Shown here in pieces: positions 9,306 through 18,096 of a DNA stretch of 64,000 bases (positions within the stretch are counted from its first letter, which is position 1; the number at the start of each line of letters is the position of its first letter). The position numbers and the translations under genes were made by a program. The stretch is from Ilumatobacteraceae bacterium (GTDB taxonomy: Bacteria; Actinomycetota; Acidimicrobiia; Acidimicrobiales; Ilumatobacteraceae). Location of the stretch: positions 62,001-126,000 of the forward strand of contig JAJTEL010000004.1 of the NCBI GenBank assembly GCA_021299715.1. Reading direction: 5' to 3'. The notes under the pieces were generated by a model. The model did no database searches. It was not told the DNA's origin and worked only from the letters and a program-made list of their open reading frames with translations.

Positions 9306-11306
9306 ATGACCGCAAGGTTCACCTATTCCCGTTGGGACGGCACTCAAACCGGCTTCAGCATGGACGCCGACGAGCTTCTTGCTGAGATGACCGACGATCT
9401 CATGTACCACGGCGATGTCAATGCGGCACTTCGACGCTTAATGCGCGAAGGAATGACCGACAAAGATGGAAACCGAATAGAGGGTCTTCGCGAAATGATG
9501 GACAAAATCCGTCAGAGGCGTAAAGAGATTGAAGAAAGTGGCGACCTTGGCGGCGTCTATGCCGAAATTGCCGAAGCCCTGAAAGACATCATCGACGAAG
9601 AACGCCACGCCGTAGAAAATGCAGTGCGTGAAGCCGAAGCATCGGGCGACGAACGTCGTGCACAAACCGCACAAGACGCCGCCATGGAACGCAATTTCCG
9701 TTTGGACATGATGCCCGACGACTTGGCGGGCATGGTGCGCGAATTACAGAACTACGACTTCGAGTCACAAGAGGCCCGTCAACGCTTTGAAGAGATGTTG
9801 GACAAATTGCGTCAGCAAATGATGCAACAAGTGGTGGATCAAATGTCTGAAGGAATGCAGAACATACAGCCCGAAGACATGGCGCGCATGAAAGACATGA
9901 TGGCCGCACTAAACGACATGTTGGACAAGCGTGAACGCGGCGAAGATCCTGAGTTCGAAAAGTTCATGGAAGAGTTCGGAGACTTCTTCCCCGAGAACCC
10001 TGAAACTCTCGACGAGTTGTTAGAGAACATGGCACAGCGCATGCAAGCCATGCAGAACTTCATGAACTCACTCACTCCAGAGCAACGTTCACAACTACAG
10101 CAGTTGTCTGAACAACTCATGGAAGACATGGACCTCAATTGGCAGGTGCAGCAACTAGGGGAGCGCTTGCAGCAATTGTTCCCACAGCCGGGAAATGGCC
10201 AGGGCTACAACTTCCGCGGCGAACAGCCCATGGATATGCAACAGGCAATGCAAGCAATGCAGGAAATGGCCGATTTGGACGCCATGGAGAACATGATGCG
10301 CCAGGCCGCTGGCCCCTCTCAATTGGGCGAATTCGACCTTGACAAAGTGCAAGAGATTCTTGGTGAGCAAAGCGCCCAATCCCTCCAGCGCCTCGCAGAA
10401 ATGACAAAAGTGCTTGAAGAGGCAGGGCTCATTAATCGCAAAGAAGGACGCGTAGAACTCACACCACGCGGTTTGCGAGCAATTGGCAACAATGCATTAC
10501 GCGAACTCTTCGGCAAGTTGTCGAAAGACAAGTTCGGCCAACATCGCATGCACGACGAAGGCATGGGCCACGAGCGCACGTACGACTCAAAGCCATACGA
10601 ATTTGGTGACCCATTCCGTTTAGATCTTCAACGCACTATCCGTAATGCGTTGTCGCGAAACGGAACAGGTACTCCGGTCACGTTGACGCCGGAAGATTTT
10701 GAAATTGAGCGCACCGAACACACGTCACGATCATCCACTGTGTTACTTCTTGACTTGTCGTATTCAATGGTCCAAGCAGGGCGATTTGTGCCAGCGAAGA
10801 AAGTGGCAATGGCCATGCATTCGCTCATTTCTTCCCAGTTTCCACGCGATTTTCTCTCCATCATCGGGTTCAGCAGCGTGGCCTATCCCATTCGTCCGGA
10901 AGACCTTCCCGAGGTCAGCTGGGATCAAGAGTGGGGCACCAACATGCACCAAGCATTCGACATGGCGCGCAAACAATTGGCGAAGCAAACAGGCACAAAA
11001 CAGATCATCATGATCACCGACGGTGAACCCACTGCTCACATCACGCCTGACGGTTACCCCATCTTCACCTATCCCTACATTCAGGAATCAGTGGACTACG
11101 CCATGCGAGAGGTGAAGCGCTGCACGAAGGACAACATCACCATCAACTTCTTTGTGCTCGACGCCAGCAGGTCACTGCAGCATCTCGTCGAGCAGATGAC
11201 GCAAATCAACAAGGGCAGGGCGTTCTTCACCACTCCCGACACATTGGGTGACTACGTTCTGGTCGATTTCCTCGAAAATCGTCGTAGAACAGCCCGTTCT
11301 CGCTAA
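9306..11306 (+). CDS. VWA-domain protein, partner of the AAA+ ATPase
   Basis: A 666-residue cytosolic protein. Residues ~20-360 are highly charged and Gln/Met/Glu-rich with long predicted helices and coiled coil; an AEMTKVLEEAGLINRKEGRVELTPRGLRAIG segment near 360-400 looks like a winged-helix-type element. The C-terminal VWA domain begins near 475, with a MIDAS motif DLSYSM at about 481 (the canonical form is DxSxS) and later ITDGEPTAH. Same architecture as the VWA protein that sits next to ChlI-like ATPases in mycobacteria. Expected to bind the AAA+ hexamer of 7288-8715 and a client through the metal site. The cyclase gene separates them. Confidence 0.82.
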   Translation: MTARFTYSRWDGTQTGFSMDADELLAEMTDDLMYHGDVNAALRRLMREGMTDKDGNRIEGLREMMDKIRQRRKEIEESGDLGGVYAEIAEALKDIIDEERHAVENAVREAEASGDERRAQTAQDAAMERNFRLDMMPDDLAGMVRELQNYDFESQEARQRFEEMLDKLRQQMMQQVVDQMSEGMQNIQPEDMARMKDMMAALNDMLDKRERGEDPEFEKFMEEFGDFFPENPETLDELLENMAQRMQAMQNFMNSLTPEQRSQLQQLSEQLMEDMDLNWQVQQLGERLQQLFPQPGNGQGYNFRGEQPMDMQQAMQAMQEMADLDAMENMMRQAAGPSQLGEFDLDKVQEILGEQSAQSLQRLAEMTKVLEEAGLINRKEGRVELTPRGLRAIGNNALRELFGKLSKDKFGQHRMHDEGMGHERTYDSKPYEFGDPFRLDLQRTIRNALSRNGTGTPVTLTPEDFEIERTEHTSRSSTVLLLDLSYSMVQAGRFVPAKKVAMAMHSLISSQFPRDFLSIIGFSSVAYPIRPEDLPEVSWDQEWGTNMHQAFDMARKQLAKQTGTKQIIMITDGEPTAHITPDGYPIFTYPYIQESVDYAMREVKRCTKDNITINFFVLDASRSLQHLVEQMTQINKGRAFFTTPDTLGDYVLVDFLENRRRTARSR

Positions 11307-11431
11307 TTCTCAGGCTCTCAAGTTGCTATTTTCCTCCAGATTTGTCACAATGACATCGCTGTAATTACACGGCCGCAAGATGATGTCTCTTCGGAGAGTC
11401 ACTTCTGGTCACTGCTGGGAGGCAACAGAGC

Positions 11432-11707
11432 ATGCACACAGACGCTGAATCAATCAATCTTGAACGCGGTTGGCAAGACCAAGCCAACTGTCTTGGTGTC
11501 GATCCAGACCTGTTCTTCCCGGAGCGTGGTGCAAGTACTCGCGAAGCAAAAGAAGTGTGCAAGGGCTGCATTGTTCGCGGCGAATGCCTTGAATATGCAC
11601 TCGCCAATGGCGAAAAGTTTGGCATTTGGGGCGGACTCTCCGAGCGTGAACGCCGTCGTCTTCGTCGCCAACGTGCACAAGACTCACGTCGCATCGTCAA
11701 CGGTTAA
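11432..11707 (+). CDS. WhiB-family iron-sulfur transcriptional regulator
   Basis: A 91-residue Wbl protein with the four cluster cysteines (C20, C43, C46, C52), the turn motif GIWGGLSERERR and a basic C-terminal tail for DNA binding. The short N-terminus and CKGCIVRGEC spacing fit the WhiB1/WhiB2 (WhmD) part of the family, but I cannot assign an orthologue. A GGGAGG ribosome site stands about 12 bases before the ATG. Wbl proteins usually work with the principal sigma factor and sense NO, O2 or redox through a [4Fe-4S] cluster. It ends one base before the convergent ftcD stop. Confidence 0.93.
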   Translation: MHTDAESINLERGWQDQANCLGVDPDLFFPERGASTREAKEVCKGCIVRGECLEYALANGEKFGIWGGLSERERRRLRRQRAQDSRRIVNG

Positions 11708-11708
11708 G

Positions 11709-12497
11709 TCACCGTTGGCGGTTCGCTAACCGCCACTCAATGGTGCGATCTTCCGAGAGGTCGAGTTCCTCCCACCGACTCTGCGGAATTGTTCGCAAAA
11801 CATTGTCAGGAAGAAGTCCTACGAGTTCGCAGTGGTGAACGTTTGCGTGCTGTTTCACTGCGTCAACAACGTGAATCGGATTCGCTTTGTCGGGTGCAAT
11901 CAAGTTCACGCTGACTTGCGTGAATTCGCCTACTTGTAGTCCAAGCGTTCGAATGTGTTCTGTACGAACTCGTGCAGCAATGTCACGTGTATCTGCCAAC
12001 GAAACACCCTGTAACCACACGTTGTAGGCAATAAGTGGCTCGCGTGCGCCTACACACATCGCGCCGGCTGTTGGGTGGGGTTGTTGAGGTCCACTGTGTG
12101 GAAACAGTGTCTTCCATGCATCTTTTCGCACAGTGGGGAGAGAGCGTTCTGGCCCGTACAGAAAACTAGGCACACCCAATTCATCTGCTGCCCACTGAGC
12201 AAATCGTTCGCGCGCAGTTAGTGCATCGTTCATTGATGATTCCGCAAGGGGAACAAACGGAACAACGTCCACAACGCCTAATCGAGGGTGTACGCCGCTG
12301 TGATGTTCAAGTGACAACAGGCGAAGGGCAGCTGTTGTGAGAGCACGTGGTGCGTTTTCTCCAATCAGCGTGAACACGCTGCGATTGTGGTGAACGTCTG
12401 AGTGAACATCGAGAAGATCTGACCCCACTGCGATGCGAAGTACGTCCAGCACAGAGGAATTGGCCCCTTCGCTCACATTCACCACGCATTCCAGCAT
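11709..12497 (-). CDS. ftcD: Glutamate formimidoyltransferase domain protein
   Basis: A 262-residue protein matching the formiminotransferase half of FtcD: N-terminal LECVVNVSEGANSSVLDVL, the substrate-site region DVHSDVHHNRSVFTLIGE (about 30-47), HPRLGVVDVVPFVPL and GVPSFLYG. It transfers the formimino group from formiminoglutamate to tetrahydrofolate in histidine breakdown. The cyclodeaminase half is not encoded here, and no other hut genes are in the window, so a role in folate one-carbon exchange is also possible. Divergent from tatA with 58 bases between starts. Confidence 0.85.
   Translation of the reverse strand: MLECVVNVSEGANSSVLDVLRIAVGSDLLDVHSDVHHNRSVFTLIGENAPRALTTAALRLLSLEHHSGVHPRLGVVDVVPFVPLAESSMNDALTARERFAQWAADELGVPSFLYGPERSLPTVRKDAWKTLFPHSGPQQPHPTAGAMCVGAREPLIAYNVWLQGVSLADTRDIAARVRTEHIRTLGLQVGEFTQVSVNLIAPDKANPIHVVDAVKQHANVHHCELVGLLPDNVLRTIPQSRWEELDLSEDRTIEWRLANRQR
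11716..11735. terminator. Hairpin after the WhiB gene, inside the ftcD 3' end
   Basis: Perfect 8-bp stem TGGCGGTT / AACCGCCA with loop CGCT, nine bases after the whiB stop and within the last codons of the convergent ftcD. There is no T run, so termination is uncertain. Confidence 0.4.
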
Positions 12498-12555
12498 GCA
12501 GTGTTCCTACCAACTCGCGGGCTGTCCCGCTACTGCTGGTGGTAGGGTTCGCTGT

Positions 12556-12714
12556 ATGGGCACACCTGAACTCATCATGGTCGCAATCGTTATCGTTGTT
12601 CTCTTCGGCGGCTCTCAGTTGCCCAAGATTGCAAAGAACCTTGGTTCTGCTCAGCGCGAGCTGAAAAAGGCCATGGAAGAGGGCAAGAACAACGACTCCA
12701 CCGAGTCGAAGTAA
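12556..12714 (+). CDS. tatA: Sec-independent protein translocase TatA/TatE subunit
   Basis: A 52-residue protein with the TatA layout: a short periplasmic start, a transmembrane helix (about 5-17, LIMVAIVIVVLFG), the FG hinge followed by SQLPKIAKNLGSAQRELKKAM as the amphipathic helix, and an acidic tail. Start taken at the ATG before GTPEL; longer in-frame starts lie inside the ftcD promoter region. TatA multimers form the pore for folded twin-arginine substrates. No tatC is present in the window. Confidence 0.88.
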   Translation: MGTPELIMVAIVIVVLFGGSQLPKIAKNLGSAQRELKKAMEEGKNNDSTESK

Positions 12715-12731
12715 TTCGCCGTTCGAAGTTG

Positions 12732-13022
12732 CTAGGCGGGTAGCCCGCGGCGACGCTTCAGAATGCGACGACGCTCACGCTCGGAGCATCCGCCCCACAC
12801 GCCGTGCTCAATGCGCTCTTCAAGTGCATATTCCAAGCACTTGTCAGTAACGGGGCATCCCTTACAGATGGCACGCGCTCTGTCCACGCCGACGCCGTCG
12901 GACGGGAAGAATGTGGCTGGTGGATAGTTTCGGCAGTTGCCTTGCGCCATCCACGCAGTTGGTGAGTCGTCGAACGGAACCTGCTTGGCGGGTACCGGTG
13001 TGACGTGAAGTTGTGAACTCAT
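12732..13022 (-). CDS. WhiB-family iron-sulfur transcriptional regulator
   Basis: A 96-residue Wbl protein with cysteines at C30, C53, C56 and C62, GVWGGCSERERRRI and a strongly basic end (RRRILKRRRG). It differs from the Wbl protein at 11432 by a longer N-terminal extension and a Cys in the turn motif. A GAGGAG precedes the ATG by about seven bases. It faces away from the next plus-strand gene across a 290-base gap. Confidence 0.92.
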   Translation of the reverse strand: MSSQLHVTPVPAKQVPFDDSPTAWMAQGNCRNYPPATFFPSDGVGVDRARAICKGCPVTDKCLEYALEERIEHGVWGGCSERERRRILKRRRGLPA

Positions 13023-13312
13023 GGCTCTCCTCGCTGTGATCCCTGGTTGGTTTCACTCTCGGTCGGTGTCTGTATGACGCCGAGTCATGACGGGAAGTTC
13101 CCGCAACTTCAGTCAAGCACGAATTTCTGCCGCGCGTGCCTCGACTTGGTAAAGGTTCGTTAAAAATCTGTTTTATCCACAGGGGTGAGAAAAATAACCA
13201 ATGAAATCGGGACAAAATCACATCAAAACTGAACTGTTTTTTGCCCGATACACTTCTGTCACACTGAATTTCGATACTTGTAGTGCGCAAGTCTCAGCCA
13301 ATTGGAGGCACC
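13023..13312. other. Divergent intergenic region upstream of a WhiB gene and a small hypothetical gene
   Basis: The 290 bases contain no convincing coding frame. The middle (about 13150-13200) is A/T-rich, which fits two divergent promoters, but I could not fix -10/-35 boxes or operators. A GGAGG at 13304-13308 is the ribosome site of the following gene. Confidence 0.5.
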
Positions 13313-13579
13313 ATGTCAGACATCCAGACTCAGGAAGCGCCAAAGGCTCACGCTCGCATTGTGTATCTCGGCCCGGTCTCTCCTCATTGGGAGGTCTACG
13401 GCGATTACGGCGACCAAACCCTGGTCGAAGAGTTCCGTGCCCGCGTTCTGGCACGTCTCGTTCTGTTGCCTCGTGACGACCCACAATTCCGCCGCAACAT
13501 GGCTCGCATCGTGCGCGATGCCGAGCGCGAGCTCATCTCCATTGAATGGGACATGGGTGACCCGAACTACGAAATCTAA
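13313..13579 (+). CDS. Conserved-looking small protein, unknown function
   Basis: An 88-residue soluble protein. The first ~17 residues are polar; then VYLGPVSPHWEVYGDYG is followed by an Arg-rich helical part (LVEEFRARVLARLVLLP and DPQFRRNMARIVRDAERE) and an acidic end (EWDMGDPNYEI). I do not recognise the family. The start is set by GGAGG seven bases before the ATG. It has its own strong terminator, so it is probably monocistronic and well expressed. Confidence 0.6.
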   Translation: MSDIQTQEAPKAHARIVYLGPVSPHWEVYGDYGDQTLVEEFRARVLARLVLLPRDDPQFRRNMARIVRDAERELISIEWDMGDPNYEI

Positions 13580-13596
13580 AGACTCTTGTTCTTTGC

Positions 13597-13632
13597 AAAG
13601 TGCCACTCCGTAAGGGGTGGCACTTTCTGTTT
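13597..13632 (+). terminator. Strong rho-independent terminator
   Basis: A 13-bp stem (arms 13597-13609 and 13614-13626, one G-T pair) with loop GTAA, followed by CTGTTT. It ends the small gene at 13313 and insulates it from the pst promoter that starts immediately after. Confidence 0.85.
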
Positions 13633-13693
13633 ACCTTCCGTTTACCTTAGGAATTTCCTCCGTTCACCTTCCGTTACCTACCGTTTCAGGTGA
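13629..13693 (+). promoter_or_regulatory. Tandem PHO-box array upstream of pstS
   Basis: Consecutive 11-bp units: GTTTACCTTCC (13629), GTTTACCTTAG (13640), GAATTTCCTCC (13651), GTTCACCTTCC (13662), then GTTACCTACC (13673, ten bases) and GTTTCAGGTGA (13683). The unit matches the GTTCACC-type 11-bp direct repeat bound by actinobacterial PhoP/RegX3-type regulators. It ends about 40 bases before the pstS start and fits activation of the pst operon by the two-component system encoded downstream. Confidence 0.8.
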
Positions 13694-13731
13694 ACCGAAT
13701 GCACATAGTTCGGCATCTCTGAGGAGTATCA

Positions 13732-14682
13732 ATGGCACGTCATCTCATGTCCCCCCGCCGCGTGGCCGTCGTTGCAGTTGCAGTACTGGCCCTTGCTTCA
13801 TGCGGAGGTGGATCTTCTACATCAAGCGATCTCACCGGCAACATTCTCATCGATGGTTCCAGCACTGTTGCACCGTTAATGACATTGCTCGCTGAGGACT
13901 TTCAAGAAGACAACAGCGGCGTTCGGGTCACAGTAGGAACATCGGGAACTGGTGGCGGTTTTGAAAAGTTCTGCGCAGGCGAAACAGACATTGCTAATGC
14001 ATCTCGCGAAATCAAAGAATCTGAAATCGAAACATGCAAAGCAAATGGAATTGAGTTCCTCGAAGTCATCATTGCAAACGACGCACTGTCAGTGGTTGTC
14101 AACAACGACAACACATGGGCGAAGTGTCTCACTGTTGATCAACTGAAAAAGATGTGGGGCCCAGACGCCGAAGGAAAAGTATCCAACTGGAATCAGGTCG
14201 ATGCATCGTTTCCTGACCAATCCCTGAATCTCTTTGGCGCGGGTACAGACTCCGGCACATTCGACTACTTCACGAAAGAAATCAATGGCGAAGAAGGATC
14301 TAGCCGTACCGACTACAACCCCAGCGAAGACGACAACGTCACCGTCAAGGGTGTTGAGGGCGACAAGGGTGCTCTCGGATACTTTGGCTTCTCATACTTG
14401 GAAGAGAACATCACAAAAGTGAAGGCTCTTGAAGTTGATGGTGGCAAGGGTTGTGTCGCACCATCACTTGAGAATGTTCAGAATGGTACGTACACGCCTT
14501 TGTCTCGTCCGTTGTACGCATACGTCAGCTTGAAGGGCGCACAACGCGAAGAAGTGAAAGCCTTCTTCGAGTTCGTTGGTGAAAACCTTGATTCGCTGAC
14601 AGAAGAGGCTTTGTTCATCCCATTGAATGACGACCAGAAGGCCATCGAGAATAAGAATCTCGAAGCCATCGCTGGCGCGTAA
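13732..14682 (+). CDS. pstS: Phosphate ABC transporter substrate-binding lipoprotein
   Basis: A 316-residue secreted lipoprotein: signal peptide with lipobox LASC (Cys24), Ser/Gly linker, then the PstS fold. Phosphate-contact motifs are IDGSSTVAPLM, TVGTSGTGGGFEKFCAGETDI and GAGTDSGTFDYF. It captures inorganic phosphate outside the membrane for PstCA. First gene of pstSCAB-phoU-phoR-regX3, preceded by the PHO-box array; a GAGGAG lies about ten bases before the ATG. Eighteen bases separate it from pstC. Confidence 0.96.
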   Translation: MARHLMSPRRVAVVAVAVLALASCGGGSSTSSDLTGNILIDGSSTVAPLMTLLAEDFQEDNSGVRVTVGTSGTGGGFEKFCAGETDIANASREIKESEIETCKANGIEFLEVIIANDALSVVVNNDNTWAKCLTVDQLKKMWGPDAEGKVSNWNQVDASFPDQSLNLFGAGTDSGTFDYFTKEINGEEGSSRTDYNPSEDDNVTVKGVEGDKGALGYFGFSYLEENITKVKALEVDGGKGCVAPSLENVQNGTYTPLSRPLYAYVSLKGAQREEVKAFFEFVGENLDSLTEEALFIPLNDDQKAIENKNLEAIAGA

Positions 14683-14700
14683 GCAACTACACAGCAGTTC

Positions 14701-15630
14701 ATGATTCCGGAAATCAGTCTTCAACCTTCAGTCGGCGTTCGTCGTCGAATGTTGGTAGAACGCGTCATTAAGGGCGTGCTCGCTGCAATGGCCGGTGTCA
14801 CTGTGGTGACATCGGTGCTCATTGTTGTCGCATTAGTGCGTCCGGCAATCTCGTTCTTTGGCGACGTGAACTTTTTGGAATTCATTGGCGGTGTCGATTG
14901 GAAGCCACTCTTCAAGCCACCCCACTTCGGTGTGTGGTCAATTTTTGTGGGGTCCTTGTGGGTGGGGTCAATAGCTTTGGTGGTGGCGATTCCGCTTGGC
15001 CTTGGTGCCGCGTTTTTCCTTAGTGAATACGCATCGCCCCGCGTTCGGTCAATAGTAAAACCAGTGCTTGAAGTTCTCGCCGGTATTCCCACGGTGGTGT
15101 TCGGCTTTTTCGCATTGAATTTCGTGAATCCGAATTTGGTTGCCAAGTTGTGGCCGGTGGGAGACGTCGGCACTTACAGCGTTCTTGCTGCGGGTTTGGT
15201 GACAGGAATCATGATCTTGCCAACGGTTGCCTCGTTGGCAGAAGATGCAATGGCATCGGTTCCAGACGCATTGCGTCAAGGTGCGTACGCCCTTGGTTCA
15301 AATCGACGGGAAGTGTCCACCTCTGTGGTCTTTCCAGCAGCGCTGTCCGGCATTGTGGCCGCGGTCGTTCTTGCTGCATCGCGTGCCATTGGTGAAACAA
15401 CAATCGCTCTTCTCGCTGCCGGAAGTAAGGCTCAGTTGTCGGGGAATCCTGGTGAAGAAGGGCAAACAATGGCTGGCTTTATTGGCTTTGCAGGTATCGG
15501 AGACCAAGCCACAGGAAGCACGGGATATCAGTCAATTTTCGCAGTAGGTGCGTTGCTCTTTGTGGTCACAATGCTTTTGAACATCGCAAGCATTCGTGTT
15601 GTCCGTCGATTCCGTGAGGTGTACGAATGA
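14701..15630 (+). CDS. pstC: Phosphate ABC transporter permease
   Basis: A 309-residue permease with six predicted helices and the EAA-type coupling loop EDAMASVPDALRQGAYALGSNRREV. IPTVVFGFFALNFVNP is the typical PstC pore segment. It forms the channel with PstA. The ATG at 14701 lacks a strong ribosome site; a later ATG (MLVERVIKG) would remove 16 residues. Overlaps pstA by four bases (ATGA). Confidence 0.94.
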   Translation: MIPEISLQPSVGVRRRMLVERVIKGVLAAMAGVTVVTSVLIVVALVRPAISFFGDVNFLEFIGGVDWKPLFKPPHFGVWSIFVGSLWVGSIALVVAIPLGLGAAFFLSEYASPRVRSIVKPVLEVLAGIPTVVFGFFALNFVNPNLVAKLWPVGDVGTYSVLAAGLVTGIMILPTVASLAEDAMASVPDALRQGAYALGSNRREVSTSVVFPAALSGIVAAVVLAASRAIGETTIALLAAGSKAQLSGNPGEEGQTMAGFIGFAGIGDQATGSTGYQSIFAVGALLFVVTMLLNIASIRVVRRFREVYE

Positions 15631-16508
15631 CATCGTTGCCAAGTCTTCGTGCGGAAAAGACGCCATCGCGGTCGGCCAAAGATCTTGTGTTCCGCATCTT
15701 TATGTTTGCGGGAATTGGAATTGCTTTGGGTTCGCTGGCCACGTTGTTGGCCAATGTCATCATCGAAGGTGCTCCACGACTCAATCTGGATTTGGTCACG
15801 AGTATGCCGTCGGCGCGTCCACGACGTGCGGGTATTCAATCGGCCATCTTTGGCTCACTGTGGGTCGTGCTCACCACCGCGGCTATCAGTTTGCCAACGG
15901 GCATTGGTGCGGCAATTTATTTGGAAGAGTTTGCTCGTCGTGATCGCTGGTACAACCGACTCATTGAATTGAATGTTCAGAACTTGGCTGCTGTCCCATC
16001 GGTGGTTTTCGGCATCTTGGGGCTCGCATTCATTAAGCGAGGACCACTTGGCCTTGGTTCCACAGTCATTACCGCTTCGTTGGTTTTGTCCATGTTGGTG
16101 TTGCCAACTGTGGTCATCGTGTCGCGCGAAGCAATTCGTGCAGTTCCTGACAGTTTCCGTCAGGGGTCACTTGCGCTCGGTGCAACCAAATGGGAAACCG
16201 TACGCCACCAAGTGTTGCCCAACGCATTCCCCGGAATTTTGACGGGCACTATTTTGTCTGTGTCGCGCGCATTGGGCGAATCTGCGCCGCTGCTCATGCT
16301 TGGTGCGCTGACCTTCATCACTTTCAACCCAACTGGGCTCGACAGTCAGTACACGGTTCTCCCAATTCAAATCTTCAGCTACATCAGTAGTGCGAAGCAA
16401 GAATTCCGCCCACTGGCAGCAGCGTCAATTGTGGTGTTGCTTGCGGTTCTTCTTGCTCTTAATGCCGTTGCAATCTTTTTACGAAACAAATATCAGAAGC
16501 GTTGGTGA
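15627..16508 (+). CDS. pstA: Phosphate ABC transporter permease
   Basis: A 293-residue permease with six helices. [12 protein letters not shown] and the coupling loop [26 protein letters not shown] match PstA. It pairs with PstC in the membrane. Start codon overlaps the pstC stop (ATGA). Confidence 0.94.
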   Translation: MTSLPSLRAEKTPSRSAKDLVFRIFMFAGIGIALGSLATLLANVIIEGAPRLNLDLVTSMPSARPRRAGIQSAIFGSLWVVLTTAAISLPTGIGAAIYLEEFARRDRWYNRLIELNVQNLAAVPSVVFGILGLAFIKRGPLGLGSTVITASLVLSMLVLPTVVIVSREAIRAVPDSFRQGSLALGATKWETVRHQVLPNAFPGILTGTILSVSRALGESAPLLMLGALTFITFNPTGLDSQYTVLPIQIFSYISSAKQEFRPLAAASIVVLLAVLLALNAVAIFLRNKYQKRW

Positions 16509-16510
16509 TC

Positions 16511-17350
16511 ATGGAAACACAAGATCTTGAACAAAATTCCACAGAGCAGGAAACCAAAATATCAGACAACGTCGTCCTCACGGCTACAGATTTGGCCGTG
16601 TTCTACGGTGATTTTCGTGCCGTGCGCGATGTCAATTTAGAAATTCGTCGCGGAGAAATCACTGCGTTTATCGGACCGTCTGGTTGCGGTAAGTCCACTG
16701 TGTTGCGCTGTTTCAACCGCATGAACGACCTAATTGCAGGGGCACGCGTTGAAGGTTCGGTGAAATATCACGGAATCGATTTGTATGGCGATCAAGCCGA
16801 CGCTGGCGAAGTTCGTCGTCGAATCGGAATGGTATTTCAGCGGCCTAACCCATTCCCGAAGAGCATCTACGACAACGTGGCGTACGGGCCACGCGTTAAC
16901 GGAGTCCGCAAGAAGTCCGAGCTTGATGCAATCGTGGAGAAGTCATTAGTAGGCGCTGCCTTATGGGATGAAGTGAAGGACCGACTCGATGCGTCAGCAA
17001 TGGGTATTTCAGGTGGTCAGCAGCAGCGACTGTGCATTGCGCGGTCCATTGCAATTGAGCCCGAAATTCTGCTGATGGACGAGCCATGCTCGGCGCTCGA
17101 CCCAATCGCTACGGCACGAATTGAAGACCTCATGCAGGAAATCAAGCAGCAATACACAATTGTCATTGTTACTCACAACATGCAACAGGCGGGCCGAGTC
17201 TCAGACAGCACAGGCTTCTTCACCACAGAGGTAAATTCAGAGAGTGACCGTCGAACTGGCGTTTTAGTCGAGTTCAATAGCACCCAGAAGATTTTCTCTC
17301 GACCCGACGACAGTCGGACCGAGGCATACATCACCGGAAGGTTTGGCTGA
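16511..17350 (+). CDS. pstB: Phosphate ABC transporter ATP-binding protein
   Basis: A 279-residue ABC ATPase: Walker [11 protein letters not shown]-loop [15 protein letters not shown], signature SGGQQQRLC, Walker [13 protein letters not shown] and H-loop VTHNM. The NPFP-IYDNV string is typical of PstB. An N-terminal ~25-residue polar extension precedes the domain. Start chosen at the ATG two bases past the pstA stop; GTG 16505 or TTG 16502, overlapping the pstA end, are alternatives. The stop overlaps the phoU ATG by one base. Confidence 0.94.
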   Translation: METQDLEQNSTEQETKISDNVVLTATDLAVFYGDFRAVRDVNLEIRRGEITAFIGPSGCGKSTVLRCFNRMNDLIAGARVEGSVKYHGIDLYGDQADAGEVRRRIGMVFQRPNPFPKSIYDNVAYGPRVNGVRKKSELDAIVEKSLVGAALWDEVKDRLDASAMGISGGQQQRLCIARSIAIEPEILLMDEPCSALDPIATARIEDLMQEIKQQYTIVIVTHNMQQAGRVSDSTGFFTTEVNSESDRRTGVLVEFNSTQKIFSRPDDSRTEAYITGRFG

Positions 17351-18078
17351 TGGACGAACTACGAAAAGGCTTTCACCACGAACTTGATGAAGTTCGTACA
17401 GATCTTGTGCGCTTGGCAGCGGCGGTTATCGAAGCAATTCCGCGCGCCACTGCAGTACTCCTGAACGGAGACCTCGATGGGGCAAACGCTCTTATTCGAC
17501 ACGACGACGAAATTGATTCATTGTCTATTGAACTTGAAGAGCGTTGTTACCAGCTTCTGGCATTGCAAGCTCCTGTTGCCGGAGACCTCCGCCAATTGGT
17601 TGCCATCGTAAAAATGGTGGCCGACATTGAGCGGTCTGCCGACTTAACTGTGAACATCTGTAAAGCGGCTCGCAAGATTTACGGACATGAACTAGATCCA
17701 CGCATGCGTGGACTCATTAGCCGAATGAGTGAACAAGCTCAACAGTTGTTCTCCGCCGCACTTGAATCCTTCGAAGAGAATGATGCTGCAAAAGCAGCAG
17801 CAATTGACGACATGGATTCATTCCTCGACGGACTTCAGCGCGAGTTTGTACGCACCATTTTTGAAAGTCATGCCGATACGCGTATCGACCTACAGGTTGC
17901 CATCCAGATGGCAATGGTTGCCCGCTTCTACGAGCGAATCGGCGATCATGCTGTCAACATCGGCGAGCGAGTTCAGTACGTGGTCACTGGTTGGCTTCCC
18001 GAGCACAAAGGCGCAGCACGTTTTCGCTCGGGCAATGACACCGGAGAATTTCCTGTCGTTCAACCTCCACAGGGCTAA
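17350..18078 (+). CDS. phoU: Phosphate-signalling regulator PhoU
   Basis: A 242-residue all-helical protein with two tandem PhoU repeats; metal-site acidic motifs E-R-AD (VKMVADIERSADLTVNICK and ARFYERIGDHAVNIGERVQ) are clear. PhoU links transporter state to the sensor kinase so that the regulon stays off in high phosphate. Its position between pstB and phoR fits this job. Confidence 0.94.
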   Translation: MDELRKGFHHELDEVRTDLVRLAAAVIEAIPRATAVLLNGDLDGANALIRHDDEIDSLSIELEERCYQLLALQAPVAGDLRQLVAIVKMVADIERSADLTVNICKAARKIYGHELDPRMRGLISRMSEQAQQLFSAALESFEENDAAKAAAIDDMDSFLDGLQREFVRTIFESHADTRIDLQVAIQMAMVARFYERIGDHAVNIGERVQYVVTGWLPEHKGAARFRSGNDTGEFPVVQPPQG

Positions 18079-18096
18079 TAGCGAATCTCGAAAGCC

